Shown: piece by piece, positions 1 to 10,200 of the stretch
How positions within the stretch are numbered: the first letter of the stretch is position 1
Layout: every line of letters begins with the position of its first letter
From: Methylophilus sp. 42
GTDB lineage: Bacteria > Pseudomonadota > Gammaproteobacteria > Burkholderiales > Methylophilaceae
Direction: 5' to 3'
DNA length: 64,000 nucleotides
NCBI RefSeq assembly: GCF_000384155.1
Contig: NZ_KB913031.1
Span: 1,991,092 to 2,055,091 of the forward strand
Position numbers and translations under genes: made by a program
The notes under the pieces: generated by a model
Told to the model about the DNA's origin: nothing
Seen by the model: the letters and a program-made list of their open reading frames with translations, nothing else
Databases searched by the model: none

Positions 1-205
1 AACTACGTGGCACCGCGACTCTAGCGACAGCTGCAACACTGACTCTGGATAATGACTGGGCTAACATCGAGATCCTTGACGCTTCAGCCACTGGATCAAC
101 CAAACTCGACTTGACCGGCAACAACCTGGGCAACACTTTAATTGGGAATGCTGCAGCTAACATCCTGACCGGTGGTACTGGCGACGATATCCTTAACGGT
201 GGTGC
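1..205 (+). repeat. Direct repeat, copy of 1155-1360
   Basis: Bases 1-205 match 1155-1360 essentially base for base, apart from one extra G in the second copy near 1170 that shifts the reading frame. The repeat encodes an RTX module. The two copies lie within what should be one gene. Confidence 0.85.
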
Positions 206-266
206 AGGCGCAGACACCATGATCGGTGGTGATGGCGATGATACTTACATCGTCGATAATATCGCT

Positions 267-975
267 GATATCGTGACCGAAGACTCTAATGAAGGCACAG
301 ACCTGGTCAAAGCCAGTGTCAGTTATACGCTCGGTGACAATGTAGAGAACCTGGAACTCACAGGCACTGCCGCCATCAATGGCACCGGCAATGATGATGC
401 AAACATCATCACAGGCAATGCAGGCAACAACATCCTTGATGGCAAAGGTGGCATTGACACCCTCATCGGTGGCAAAGGCAACGATACCTATATCGTCGAC
501 GATAAAGATGATGAAGTGATTGAAGCTGCAAATGAAGGCATTGACCTCGTTAAAGCCAGTGTCGATTATGAACTCACTGACTTTGTCGAAAACCTGACGC
601 TTACCGGCAATGATCATATCAATGGCACTGGCAATGCGCGCTGGCAAATATCATCACCGGCAATGCTGGCAATAACATCCTCGATGGTGGCGCTGGTGTA
701 GACAAACTCATCGGCGGGAATGGTGATGACACCTACATCGTTGATCTCGTCCGCACAGGCACAACCCCAGCTAACTTCAAGGTCGCTCCTGCAAGATACC
801 ATCACTGAAACCGCTCTCGCAGGCTCCGGAACTGACACAGTCATATTGCGTGGCACCTTTTACTGAACCGACCACTTTCACTACCCTCACCTTAGGTGCA
901 AACCTCGAGAATCTGAATGCCTCAGACACAGGCTTAACCAAACTCAACCTCACAGGCAATGCACTCGCCAACACT
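267..975 (+). repeat. Long near-identical repeat, copy of 6041-6745
   Basis: This ~700-base block is almost identical to 6041-6745 inside the neighbouring protease gene. The offset falls from 5774 to 5770 because the left copy carries four extra bases (2+1+1). The left copy is frameshifted and the right copy is intact. Confidence 0.85.
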
Positions 976-1124
976 CTCACTGGCAATGGATACTAATTAA
1001 TCATCCTGAGCGGCCGCTGGTGGCTGAGATACTCTCATCGGTGGCCTTGGTGATGATACTTATGTGATCGATATCAAGACCTCAGCCGGAAGCATTTTGA
1101 TTGAAGACACAGTAACCGAACTCA

Positions 1125-2942
1125 ATGGCACAACTGAAGGTATCGATACCGTTAAACTACGTGGCACCGCGGACTCTAGCGACAGCTGCAACACTGACTC
1201 TGGATAATGACTGGGCTAACATCGAGATCCTTGACGCTTCAGCCACTGGATCAACCAAACTCGACTTGACCGGCAACAACCTGGGCAACACTTTAATTGG
1301 GAATGCTGCAGCTAACATCCTGACCGGTGGTACTGGCGACGATATCCTTAACGGTGGTGCCGGGATCGATACCATGATCGGTGGTGAGGGTAATGATATC
1401 TATATCGTCGACAATATAGCCGACCAAGTCATTGAGAACGACAATGAAGGTATAGACTGGGTCAAGACAAGTGTCAGCTATACACTGAGCAACTATGTCG
1501 AGTTCCTTGAACTGACAGGAACTTCCGCCATTAATGGTACCGGTAACGATCTGAACAACTTCATCAAAGGTAATACAAGCAACAATATCCTTAATGGTGG
1601 TATTGGTGGCGATATCATGATCGGTGGCAAAGGCAACGATACCTATATCGTCGACGATGAAGATGATGAAGTGATTGAAGCTGCAAATGAAGGCATTGAC
1701 CTCGTTAAAGCAAGTGTCGATTATGAACTCACTGACTTTGTCGAAAACCTGACGCTTACCGGCAATGATCATATCAATGGCACTGGCAATGCGCTGGCAA
1801 ATACCATCACTGGCAATGCCGGCAACAACATACTCGACGGTGGCACTGGTGTAGATAAACTGATTGGCGGCAATGGCAACGATATCTACATCGTTGACCT
1901 CATTAAAACAGGCTCAACGTTAGCTAACTACAAGGTTGCGTTGCAAGATACCATTACTGAAACTGCGGCAGTTGACTCAGGGACTGACATTGTGAAGCTA
2001 CGACTGCTCGATGACGTAGTGTATAACATGAACAATGCAACTACATTGACACTGGGCGCGAACCTTGAAAGACTCGATGCTTCTGGCACAGAATCTATCA
2101 AACTCAACCTTACAGGCAATGCACTCGCAAATACTCTCACAGGCAATGATGCAGATAACATCCTTGATGGCGGCGCTGGGGTAGATACCCTGCAGGGCGG
2201 CGAAGGTAATGACATCTACATTTTGGACCTCAAAGCCACAGCCGGAATTCTTTCGATTGAAGATACAGTAGAAGAATTTAATGGCACAACTGATGGCATT
2301 GATACCATCAAGCTGCGTGGTTCAGTCACACTCACCGAGGCCACAACCCTATCACTGGATGGTTCCGCCGCTATTACGTGGTCTCATGTTGAGAACATAG
2401 ATGCGTCTGCTACCAAGTCAACCAAGCTCAACCTGACTGGAAATGAATTTGACAACACGCTGACTGGCAATGCTGCTGCCAACATTCTCGATGGCGGTAT
2501 GGGTAATGACACCCTGAATGGTGGGGCTGGTAACGACACCCTGATTGGCGGATTGGGCAATGACACCTTAACAGGTGGTTTGGGTGCAGATGTATTCAAA
2601 TGGACTACAAGCGATTTGGTGGCACCAGGCGATATTTCTAACAACACTGACACAATCACAGACTTTTCTATTGCTCAAAAGGATCAACTAGACCTGAGAG
2701 ATATACTGACTGGCGCGTCAAATCTAGAGAGTTACCTGGATATTGTATTTGAGAATGGTTCAACGCATATTCGCATTAGTTCAACTGGTGAATTTGCTGA
2801 CGGTACTTATGACTCGACTAAAGAAGATGCGCATATTGTTTTATCTAACATTAACTTGTTTACTGCGACAAAAACGGCAGCAGGCAATGACGCTCAACTG
2901 ATCGGCTATCTGACTCAAAACAATTACCTACTGATCGACTAA
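1125..2942 (+). CDS. RTX repeat protein, C-terminal part with type I secretion signal
   Basis: Open frame of 605 codons. The first ~15 codons (up to about 1169) are probably out of the native frame, so the ATG at 1125 is unlikely to be the true start. The protein is the carboxyl part of a larger RTX protein. It consists of RTX blocks (GGEGNDIYIVD, GGKGNDTYIVD, GGLGNDTLTGG) alternating with beta-rich VENL-LTG-INGTGN spacer modules. The last ~120 residues are a GGLGADVFKW...DTITDF...DQLDLRD domain, which matches the C-terminal target domain of type I-secreted RTX proteins. In this family the repeats bind calcium after export. No adhesin, enzyme or other functional domain is visible in this part, and no type I exporter genes are in the window. 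The next gene, 74 bases downstream, encodes a related secreted protease. Confidence 0.75.
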   Translation: MAQLKVSIPLNYVAPRTLATAATLTLDNDWANIEILDASATGSTKLDLTGNNLGNTLIGNAAANILTGGTGDDILNGGAGIDTMIGGEGNDIYIVDNIADQVIENDNEGIDWVKTSVSYTLSNYVEFLELTGTSAINGTGNDLNNFIKGNTSNNILNGGIGGDIMIGGKGNDTYIVDDEDDEVIEAANEGIDLVKASVDYELTDFVENLTLTGNDHINGTGNALANTITGNAGNNILDGGTGVDKLIGGNGNDIYIVDLIKTGSTLANYKVALQDTITETAAVDSGTDIVKLRLLDDVVYNMNNATTLTLGANLERLDASGTESIKLNLTGNALANTLTGNDADNILDGGAGVDTLQGGEGNDIYILDLKATAGILSIEDTVEEFNGTTDGIDTIKLRGSVTLTEATTLSLDGSAAITWSHVENIDASATKSTKLNLTGNEFDNTLTGNAAANILDGGMGNDTLNGGAGNDTLIGGLGNDTLTGGLGADVFKWTTSDLVAPGDISNNTDTITDFSIAQKDQLDLRDILTGASNLESYLDIVFENGSTHIRISSTGEFADGTYDSTKEDAHIVLSNINLFTATKTAAGNDAQLIGYLTQNNYLLID

Positions 2943-3016
2943 AGACTGAACCACCTTGTAATACGAGAGAATGCCTAAAAACAGCGTTCCCTCCTCATTG
3001 AGTTATTAGAGCTACT

Positions 3017-6000
3017 ATGACCGTCCCTACCCCTTATACCACTAGTGATATTACAATTTTTGATGCTAGCGCCAGTTCAAGCAACGCCTATATCAATGTG
3101 TTGTTGCTAGGTAACAAATGGGGTGGATCTATCGGCAGCGGGGCCACGGTTTACTATAGTTTTCCATTCTCTCGCAGCGACGAATATTGGTCTCAAGACT
3201 TTATTAATGGCTACGGAGTTTTTGACCCAATATCAGACCCTACGCCAGATTACGTCTCGCTGACACCATTCTCCAGCAGTCAACAAAATGGTATCACGCT
3301 AGCGCTAAATGCCTGGGCCAATGTCGCCAACCTGGACTTTATTAAAGTTGATGAAACACCTACCACTGTAGGTGATATCCGCTTTGGGTTTACTAGCGAT
3401 GGATTGATGTCACCGGAGTATTATGCTTATACCTATACGGTTAACGCTGCCTTATATGACTACTCTTCAATTTTCCCTTACACCAGGAGCGGGGATATCT
3501 GGTTTAACGATGACCAATCAGCCTCTCCTGATAATACCTTTGAAGTAGGTACCATAAGCTATTTTGCTGGATTACATGAAATCGGACATGCACTAGGCTT
3601 AGACCATTCCTTTGCTGAAGAAGATGGGGAGATCGGGTTACCGGCCAAAATTGACTATATTCAATATACAGTCATGAGCTACTCAGATCGCCCCGGACTT
3701 CGTTATGATGGATTAAATGAATATTATCCAACGACCCCCATGCTGTATGACATTCTGGCAATACAGCATTTATACGGTGCTAACAACAGCTATAACGCCG
3801 ATGATACCGTGTATGAGTTTTCCTCATCGCAACATTATTACGAAACCATTTGGGACGGCGGCGGAAACGACACGATTAAGTACACATCGTCTACCGGGGG
3901 AGTGATTAACCTTGAAGCAGGCGCTTTCAGCCGCCTAGGCCAAACCTTTAAAGTAGGCCCAAACAACGCAACTGTGCAACAAGATAATATTGCAATTGCT
4001 TTCAATGTCGTGATTGAAAATGCCATTGGTGGCAGCGGTAATGACAAAATCACAGGCAATAGTGCCGACAATCATTTACAAGGTGGCACTGGTAATGACA
4101 CGCTTGATGGGGCGGCTGGTAATGACATAATTGACGGTGAAGACGGTGTAGATAAACTCATCGGCGGCGCTGGCGATGATACCTACATCGTTGACCTGAT
4201 TAAAACAGGCAAGAATGCAGCAAGCTACAAAGTCGCCCTGCAAGATACCATTACCGAAGCAGCCAATGCAGGCACTGACACAGTGCAACTCAGATCGCTT
4301 GGCAGCATAGATTACAGTGACATGGAAAATGCCACTACCCTCACCCTCGGTGCTAACCTTGAGAACCTTGATGTTTCTGCTACAGAAGATATCAAGCTCA
4401 ATCTCACAGGCAACTCACTCGACAACATCCTCACCGGTAACGATGCCGATAACATCCTTGATGGCGGTAAAGGCATTGACACCCTCATTGGTGGCGCTGG
4501 TAATGACACTTATATCCTCGACCTCAAGGTCTCAGCTGGCAACATCGACTTTGATGACACGATCACTGAAGACAACGGCAGCACTGAAGGAGTCGATACC
4601 GTCAAGCTCCGTGGCACCACTAATCTTGCCACAGCTATTGATATCTCACTTAACCTTTGGACCAATATTGAAACCCTTGATGCCTCTGCCACAGGCACCA
4701 CTAAGCTAACCCTCAAAGGCAACGACGAAGACAATACGCTGATTGGGAATAACGCAGCTAATATACTCGAAGGTGGTTTAGGTAACGATATCCTTAATGG
4801 TGGCGCAGGCGCAGACACCATGATCGGTGGTAAGGGCTGGGATACTTATTACGTAGATAATATTAAGGATGTGATTGTCGAGTTGGAAAATACCGATCAT
4901 GTTCTGGCAGACGAAGGCATCGATACCATTCTCTCATCCATTAGCCTTTCACTTGCCAATTATGACAATGTTGAATACCTCACCCTGCTTGGCAAAGCCA
5001 ATTTGAATGCAACAGGTAACGATGGCAGCAACTTGTTGATCGGTAACGCCGGCAACAACATTTTAGATGGTGGTGGCAACCGGGATGACATGCAAGGTGG
5101 CGCGGGTAACGATACCTACATTGTTGATGATGTTAACGACCAAGCCATTGAAACGATTGCAGGTGCCGCTGGCGGCATTGATATCGTCTTGTCATCGGTC
5201 AGCTTTTCACTGAACTACAACGTTGAGAATCTCACGTTAACAGGTACAGAAAACATTGATGGCTATGGTAACGAATTAAACAATACTATTAGGGGCAATG
5301 CAGGCAATAATCGGTTAGGCGGTGGCGGGGATGGCTCAGACACACTGATTGGAGGGGCTGGCAATGACATCTATGAGGTGACTTATTTATTTGCGAGTAG
5401 CGCGAAACCAGTGACACAAGATACTGTTATAGAGAGCCTGAATGCTGGTATAGATAGCATTATTCTCTCTGCAGCAGGCAATAATAGCCTCATGAACAAA
5501 TACCTCATGCCACTCAATGTAGAGAATTTAGATGCAACTAACACCTATGGCGCATTCTCCCACCTTATCGGCAACAACTTGGCCAACTACATCATTGGCA
5601 ATGACTACTCCCATATTTTTGATGGTGGTGCAGGCATAGACACCTTAGTAGGCGGAAACATTAGTGACACATACATTGTGGACCTTGTTACCAATATCCA
5701 CGCGGGAGTCACTACAGCGGCATTACAAGATATTATCATTGAAGATGCATCAGGTGACGGCAGTGACACGATTCAACTAAGAGGCAACGTTAAGCTCACA
5801 ACGGCTACGACTCTTACTCTTAGCGCTGGCCTGGCCAACGTAGAAAACCTGGATGCAAGCCTGACTTCGTCTAGCAAACTCAACCTCACTGGCAACGATG
5901 CAAATAATGTCCTGACCGGGAATGATGCAGCAAATACATTAACAGGTGGCTTTGGTAACGATCTCCTTAACGGCGGCGCCGGGATCGATACCATGATCGG

Positions 6001-7207
6001 TGGCGATGGCGATGATACATACATCGTCGATAACATCGCTGATATCGTGACCGAAGACTCTAATGAAGGCACAGACCTGGTCAAAGCCAGTGTCAGTTAT
6101 ACGCTCGGTGACAATGTAGAGAACCTGGAACTCACAGGCACTGCCGCCATCAATGGCACCGGCAATGATGATGCAAACATCATCACAGGCAATGCAGGCA
6201 ACAACATCCTTGATGGCAAAGGTGGCATTGACACCCTCATCGGTGGCAAAGGCAACGATACCTATATCGTCGACGATAAAGATGATGAAGTGATTGAAGC
6301 TGCAAATGAAGGCATTGACCTCGTTAAAGCCAGTGTCGATTATGAACTCACTGACTTTGTCGAAAACCTGACGCTTACCGGCAATGATCATATCAATGGC
6401 ACTGGCAATGCGCTGGCAAATATCATCACCGGCAATGCTGGCAATAACATCCTCGATGGTGGCGCTGGTGTAGACAAACTCATCGGCGGGAATGGTGATG
6501 ACACCTACATCGTTGATCTCGTCCGCACAGGCACAACCCCAGCTAACTTCAAGGTCGCTCTGCAAGATACCATCACTGAAACCGCTCTCGCAGGCTCCGG
6601 AACTGACACAGTCATATTGCGTGGCACCTTTACTGAACCGACCACTTTCACTACCCTCACCTTAGGTGCAAACCTCGAGAATCTGAATGCCTCAGACACA
6701 GGCTTAACCAAACTCAACCTCACAGGCAATGCACTCGCAAATACTCTCACAGGCAATGATGCTAACAACATCCTGGATGGCGGCGCTGGTAACGATATCC
6801 TCATCGGAGGCAAAGGCAGTGATACGCTGAAAGGTGGTCTTGGTGCAGATGTATTCAAGTGGTCATTAGACGATGCTGGCACTGCGGGAGACATTTCTCA
6901 GAGTACAGATACCATTACTGACTTCTCATTTACACAAACAGATCAGCTTGACCTGAGAGATCTGCTGATCGGTGAATCGACTGGTAATATCCTTGATTAC
7001 ATTGATATCGTCATGCAAGGCAGTTCAACTCATATTCGTATCAGCTCAACCGGCAATTTCACAGGTGGCGCGTATAACACAACAGAGGAGGATGTGCGCA
7101 TCGTGCTATCTAATACCAACCTGTTTAATGCCACTAATTCAGCTACGGAAGCAGAGCTTGTTGGATACCTGATTAACAACCCGAATCAAACCCTACTAAT
7201 CGGATAA
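3017..7207 (+). CDS. Serralysin-type (M10) zinc metalloprotease with long RTX region
   Basis: Predicted secreted endopeptidase of 1396 residues. The catalytic domain spans about residues 1-300. It has the metzincin zinc site HEIGHALGLDH (H187, E188, H191, H197) and the Met-turn YTVMSY with M220, as in serralysins. From about residue 335 onward the protein is RTX repeats ([22 protein letters not shown] and many others) with intervening VENL-LTG modules. It ends in a GGLGADVFKW...TDTITDF...DQLDLRD type I secretion domain. There is no N-terminal Sec signal peptide, which fits ABC-type export. Classical serralysins have about 480 residues, so the RTX region here is much expanded. Its start is weakly supported by a GAG-containing stretch upstream. 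It ends one base before the stop codon of convergent mfd, and I saw no terminator between them. Confidence 0.88.
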   Translation: MTVPTPYTTSDITIFDASASSSNAYINVLLLGNKWGGSIGSGATVYYSFPFSRSDEYWSQDFINGYGVFDPISDPTPDYVSLTPFSSSQQNGITLALNAWANVANLDFIKVDETPTTVGDIRFGFTSDGLMSPEYYAYTYTVNAALYDYSSIFPYTRSGDIWFNDDQSASPDNTFEVGTISYFAGLHEIGHALGLDHSFAEEDGEIGLPAKIDYIQYTVMSYSDRPGLRYDGLNEYYPTTPMLYDILAIQHLYGANNSYNADDTVYEFSSSQHYYETIWDGGGNDTIKYTSSTGGVINLEAGAFSRLGQTFKVGPNNATVQQDNIAIAFNVVIENAIGGSGNDKITGNSADNHLQGGTGNDTLDGAAGNDIIDGEDGVDKLIGGAGDDTYIVDLIKTGKNAASYKVALQDTITEAANAGTDTVQLRSLGSIDYSDMENATTLTLGANLENLDVSATEDIKLNLTGNSLDNILTGNDADNILDGGKGIDTLIGGAGNDTYILDLKVSAGNIDFDDTITEDNGSTEGVDTVKLRGTTNLATAIDISLNLWTNIETLDASATGTTKLTLKGNDEDNTLIGNNAANILEGGLGNDILNGGAGADTMIGGKGWDTYYVDNIKDVIVELENTDHVLADEGIDTILSSISLSLANYDNVEYLTLLGKANLNATGNDGSNLLIGNAGNNILDGGGNRDDMQGGAGNDTYIVDDVNDQAIETIAGAAGGIDIVLSSVSFSLNYNVENLTLTGTENIDGYGNELNNTIRGNAGNNRLGGGGDGSDTLIGGAGNDIYEVTYLFASSAKPVTQDTVIESLNAGIDSIILSAAGNNSLMNKYLMPLNVENLDATNTYGAFSHLIGNNLANYIIGNDYSHIFDGGAGIDTLVGGNISDTYIVDLVTNIHAGVTTAALQDIIIEDASGDGSDTIQLRGNVKLTTATTLTLSAGLANVENLDASLTSSSKLNLTGNDANNVLTGNDAANTLTGGFGNDLLNGGAGIDTMIGGDGDDTYIVDNIADIVTEDSNEGTDLVKASVSYTLGDNVENLELTGTAAINGTGNDDANIITGNAGNNILDGKGGIDTLIGGKGNDTYIVDDKDDEVIEAANEGIDLVKASVDYELTDFVENLTLTGNDHINGTGNALANIITGNAGNNILDGGAGVDKLIGGNGDDTYIVDLVRTGTTPANFKVALQDTITETALAGSGTDTVILRGTFTEPTTFTTLTLGANLENLNASDTGLTKLNLTGNALANTLTGNDANNILDGGAGNDILIGGKGSDTLKGGLGADVFKWSLDDAGTAGDISQSTDTITDFSFTQTDQLDLRDLLIGESTGNILDYIDIVMQGSSTHIRISSTGNFTGGAYNTTEEDVRIVLSNTNLFNATNSATEAELVGYLINNPNQTLLIG
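6041..6745 (+). repeat. Long near-identical repeat, intact copy of 267-975
   Basis: This segment of the serralysin-type gene encodes RTX blocks and spacers and is nearly identical to 267-975. It gives the unbroken reading frame against which the insertions in the left copy can be read. Such high identity at third codon positions points to recent duplication, gene conversion or an assembly duplication. Confidence 0.85.
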
Positions 7208-7208
7208 A

Positions 7209-10200
7209 TTAATTAAACTGGCTCAACAACTCTTTCACCATTGTCATTTTGTGCGCCAGATTGCCAATGTGCACCGTCATCCGTAATTTATCAGGCCCGT
7301 TCATGCGGCAGCGTTTGTCGCGCTGTAACAGGCTGATCAACTTCATAGGATCCAGGTCGGCCTTCACATTAAACTGTAATTGAATCGCCGTATCTGAAGC
7401 GTCGACTTTAATGATGCCCAGCGGCTTGGCTGCAATACGCAGGCGGTGGCAGGCGATCAATGCTTCACCAGACTCTGGCAGCAGGCCAAAGCGGTCTATC
7501 AGCTCTTCCTGCATGGCGTCGAGTGCGTCATCATCTTCACAATTGGCTAAGCGTTTATAAATCACCAGCCGCTCATGCACGTCGGGGCAGTAATTATTCG
7601 GCAACAGCGCGGGCGTATGCAGGTTGATTTCCGTGGTCACGCCTAATGGTGCATCCAGGTCTGGCTCTTTACCAGCCTTGAGCTGCTTAACGGCGTGGTT
7701 GAGCATATCCGAATACAGATTAAAACCAATCTCTTGCATCTCACCGCTCTGGCTATCGCCCAACAGCTCACCTGCGCCGCGAATTTCAAGGTCATGCATG
7801 GCCAGGTGGAAGCCAGCACCCAGATCTTCCAGCAACTGGATCGCATCCAGGCGCTTTTGCGCTTGTGGCGTAATATTGCGGTCCGGGTCAGTCAGTAAAT
7901 AGGTATACGCCTGATGGTGGCTGCGGCCCACACGGCCACGTAGCTGGTGCAATTGCGCCAGGCCGAACATATCAGCTTTGTTGATAATCATGGTGTTGGC
8001 GGTGGGTACGTCAATCCCGGTTTCGACAATGGTGGTACACAGCAGCAGGTTGGCGCGCTGCTGGTAAAAATCGCGCATGACATGTTCGAGCTCGCGCTCA
8101 CGCAACTGGCCGTGACCGATCGCGATGCGGGCTTCGGGGACAATTTTCTCCAGTTTTTCCTTCATCACGTAGATGGTATCCACCTCGTTATGCAGGAAAT
8201 ATACCTGGCCACCACGCTTGAATTCACGCATCACCGCTTCGCGGATAATGCCATCGGAGTATGGCGTGTGGAAAGTTTTAATCGCCAGACGTTTTTGCGG
8301 TGGTGTTGAAATCACCGAAAATTCACGTAAGCCCTCCATCGCCATACTCAGGGTGCGCGGAATAGGTGTGGCAGTCAGCGTCAGCACATCAACCTCGGCA
8401 CGTAGCGCTTTCATCTGTTCTTTCTGGCGTACGCCAAAACGGTGTTCTTCATCCAAAATGGCCAGGCCCAGGTTTTTGAACTGTACGTCTTTCTGGATCA
8501 ACCGGTGGGTACCAATGATGATATCAATGCTGCCATCAGCCAGGCCTTTGAGGGCCTCGGCCTGTTCTTTGGCAGTACGGAAACGTGAGATCTCGGCAAT
8601 CTTGATCGGCCATTCGGCAAAGCGGTCACAGAAGTTCTGGTAATGCTGCTCGGCCAACAGCGTGGTTGGCACTAACACCGCCACCTGGCGGCCACCCATG
8701 ACAGCGACAAACGCGGCACGTAACGCCACTTCGGTCTTACCGAAGCCCACATCGCCGCAGACCAGCCTATCCATGGGGCGGCCAGACTGCATGTCTTTGA
8801 TAACGTTTTCAATGGCCTCCAGCTGGTCTGGCGTTTCTTCAAACGGGAAACCTTCGCAGAAAGCTTCGTAATCATGCAGACTCAACGTAAAAGCATGGCC
8901 GCGGCGTGACGCACGCTGGGCGTAAAGATTCAGTAATTCTGCGGCCGTATCGCGGATTTGCTTGAGCGCTTTTTTCTTGGCTTTATCCCATTGACCGCTG
9001 CCCAAGCGATGCAATGGCGCGCTCTCTGGCGGGCCGCCGGAGTAGCGTGAAATCAGGAATAATTGCGACACTGGCACATACAATTTGTCATCGCCAAAGT
9101 ATTCAATCAGCAATAACTCGGTTTCGCCTTCACCAAAATCGATATTGACCAGGCCTTTATAACGCCCTACCCCGTGCTGCTCATGCACCACCGGGTCGTC
9201 CAGCCGCAGCTCGGACAAGTCTTTAAGCATACCCTCGGCATTGCGTGCTTTTTCCTGGTTGCGGCGGCGCTGCTGACGCACCGTGCTGGCATATAACTCA
9301 GCTTCAGTAATCACCGCCAACTCGCCATCAACCAGGCCTTGATGCAGTGGCGCCACACCTAGCATCACCGGAAAGTTAGACTGTGCAAATCCGGCCCAGT
9401 CTTCAGCCAATGAGAAAGTCAGGCCGTGTTCTGCGAATAACTGGGCAATGGTTTCGCGACGGCCCAAGCTCTCAGCCGCGATCAACACACGTCCACCAAA
9501 CTGGCTGATAAAGCCCTGCAACTTATGTAAGGGCTGCTCTGCACGACGGTCGACATCGACAGCAGGCAAACTCTTCTTAATATCCAGTTGCTGATTCACC
9601 AGAGCAAATGCATGCGTTTGCTTGAAAAACTCATCGGCTTTTTGCAGCAGGCTTTCCGGCCGCATAATCGGTTTTTCGGGGTCATATGCCATCAGCTTGT
9701 AGCGGCTATTGGCATCTGTCCAAAAGGTTTGCGCGGCTTTATCAAGGTCACCATGCAGGCACAACACGGTTTGTGCAGGCAGGTAATCGAACAAGGTAGC
9801 CGTTTGTTCAAAGAACAAAGGCAGATACCACTCTACACCGCCACTAGGCGTGCCTTTGCTGACATCCTTATAGATTTTTGCACGTTGAGGATCGCCCTCA
9901 AAATACTCGCGGAACTGGCTGCGGAAGCGTGTGATCGCCGCTTCATCCATGGGAAATTCGCGCGCTGGCAGCATACGGATCTCAGGGACTGGATACACGC
10001 TGCGTTGGGTATCGATATCAAATGTACGTATGGTTTCGATTTCATCGTCGAACAGGTCTATACGGTACGGGAACGCGCTGCCCATGGGATACAAATCAAC
10101 CAGGCCACCGCGTACGCTAAATTCGCCTGGCCCCATCACCTGGCTCACGTGGTGATAACCCGCTTGCGCGCACTGGTTGCGCAAAGCATCCACATCCAGC

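Larger units (their letters stand above)
1..1169 (+). pseudogene. RTX calcium-binding protein, 5'-truncated and frameshifted segment
   Basis: This is the upstream part of the RTX gene that continues into the open frame ending at 2942. Its start lies outside the window. The frame is open from position 3 and encodes nonapeptide RTX repeats of the GGxGxDxUx type, such as GGTGDDILNGG and [11 protein letters not shown]. The frame breaks repeatedly: a 2-base GC insertion near 637, an extra C near 788, an extra T near 861, a scrambled stretch at about 987-1035, and an extra G near 1170. Each of the first three is an insertion relative to an otherwise matching copy at 6041-6745, and the last is one relative to the copy at 1-205. 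After the last break the frame runs clean to 2942. This could be a decayed gene or sequencing/assembly error in a repeat; the sequence alone cannot decide. Confidence 0.7.

Noticed and set aside
138-647. Long open frames on the minus strand opposite the RTX region (also 1293-1772 and 5939-6565)
   Set aside because: They mirror the repetitive RTX codons, recur wherever that repeat recurs, and have no ribosome site or known family.
1125-2942. Taking the ATG at 1125 as the real start of the RTX gene
   Set aside because: The first ~15 codons are out of the native frame; the homologous frame continues upstream to the window edge.
4000-6900. Regularly spaced repeats as a possible CRISPR array
   Set aside because: They are coding RTX nonapeptide repeats, vary between units, and have no spacer structure.
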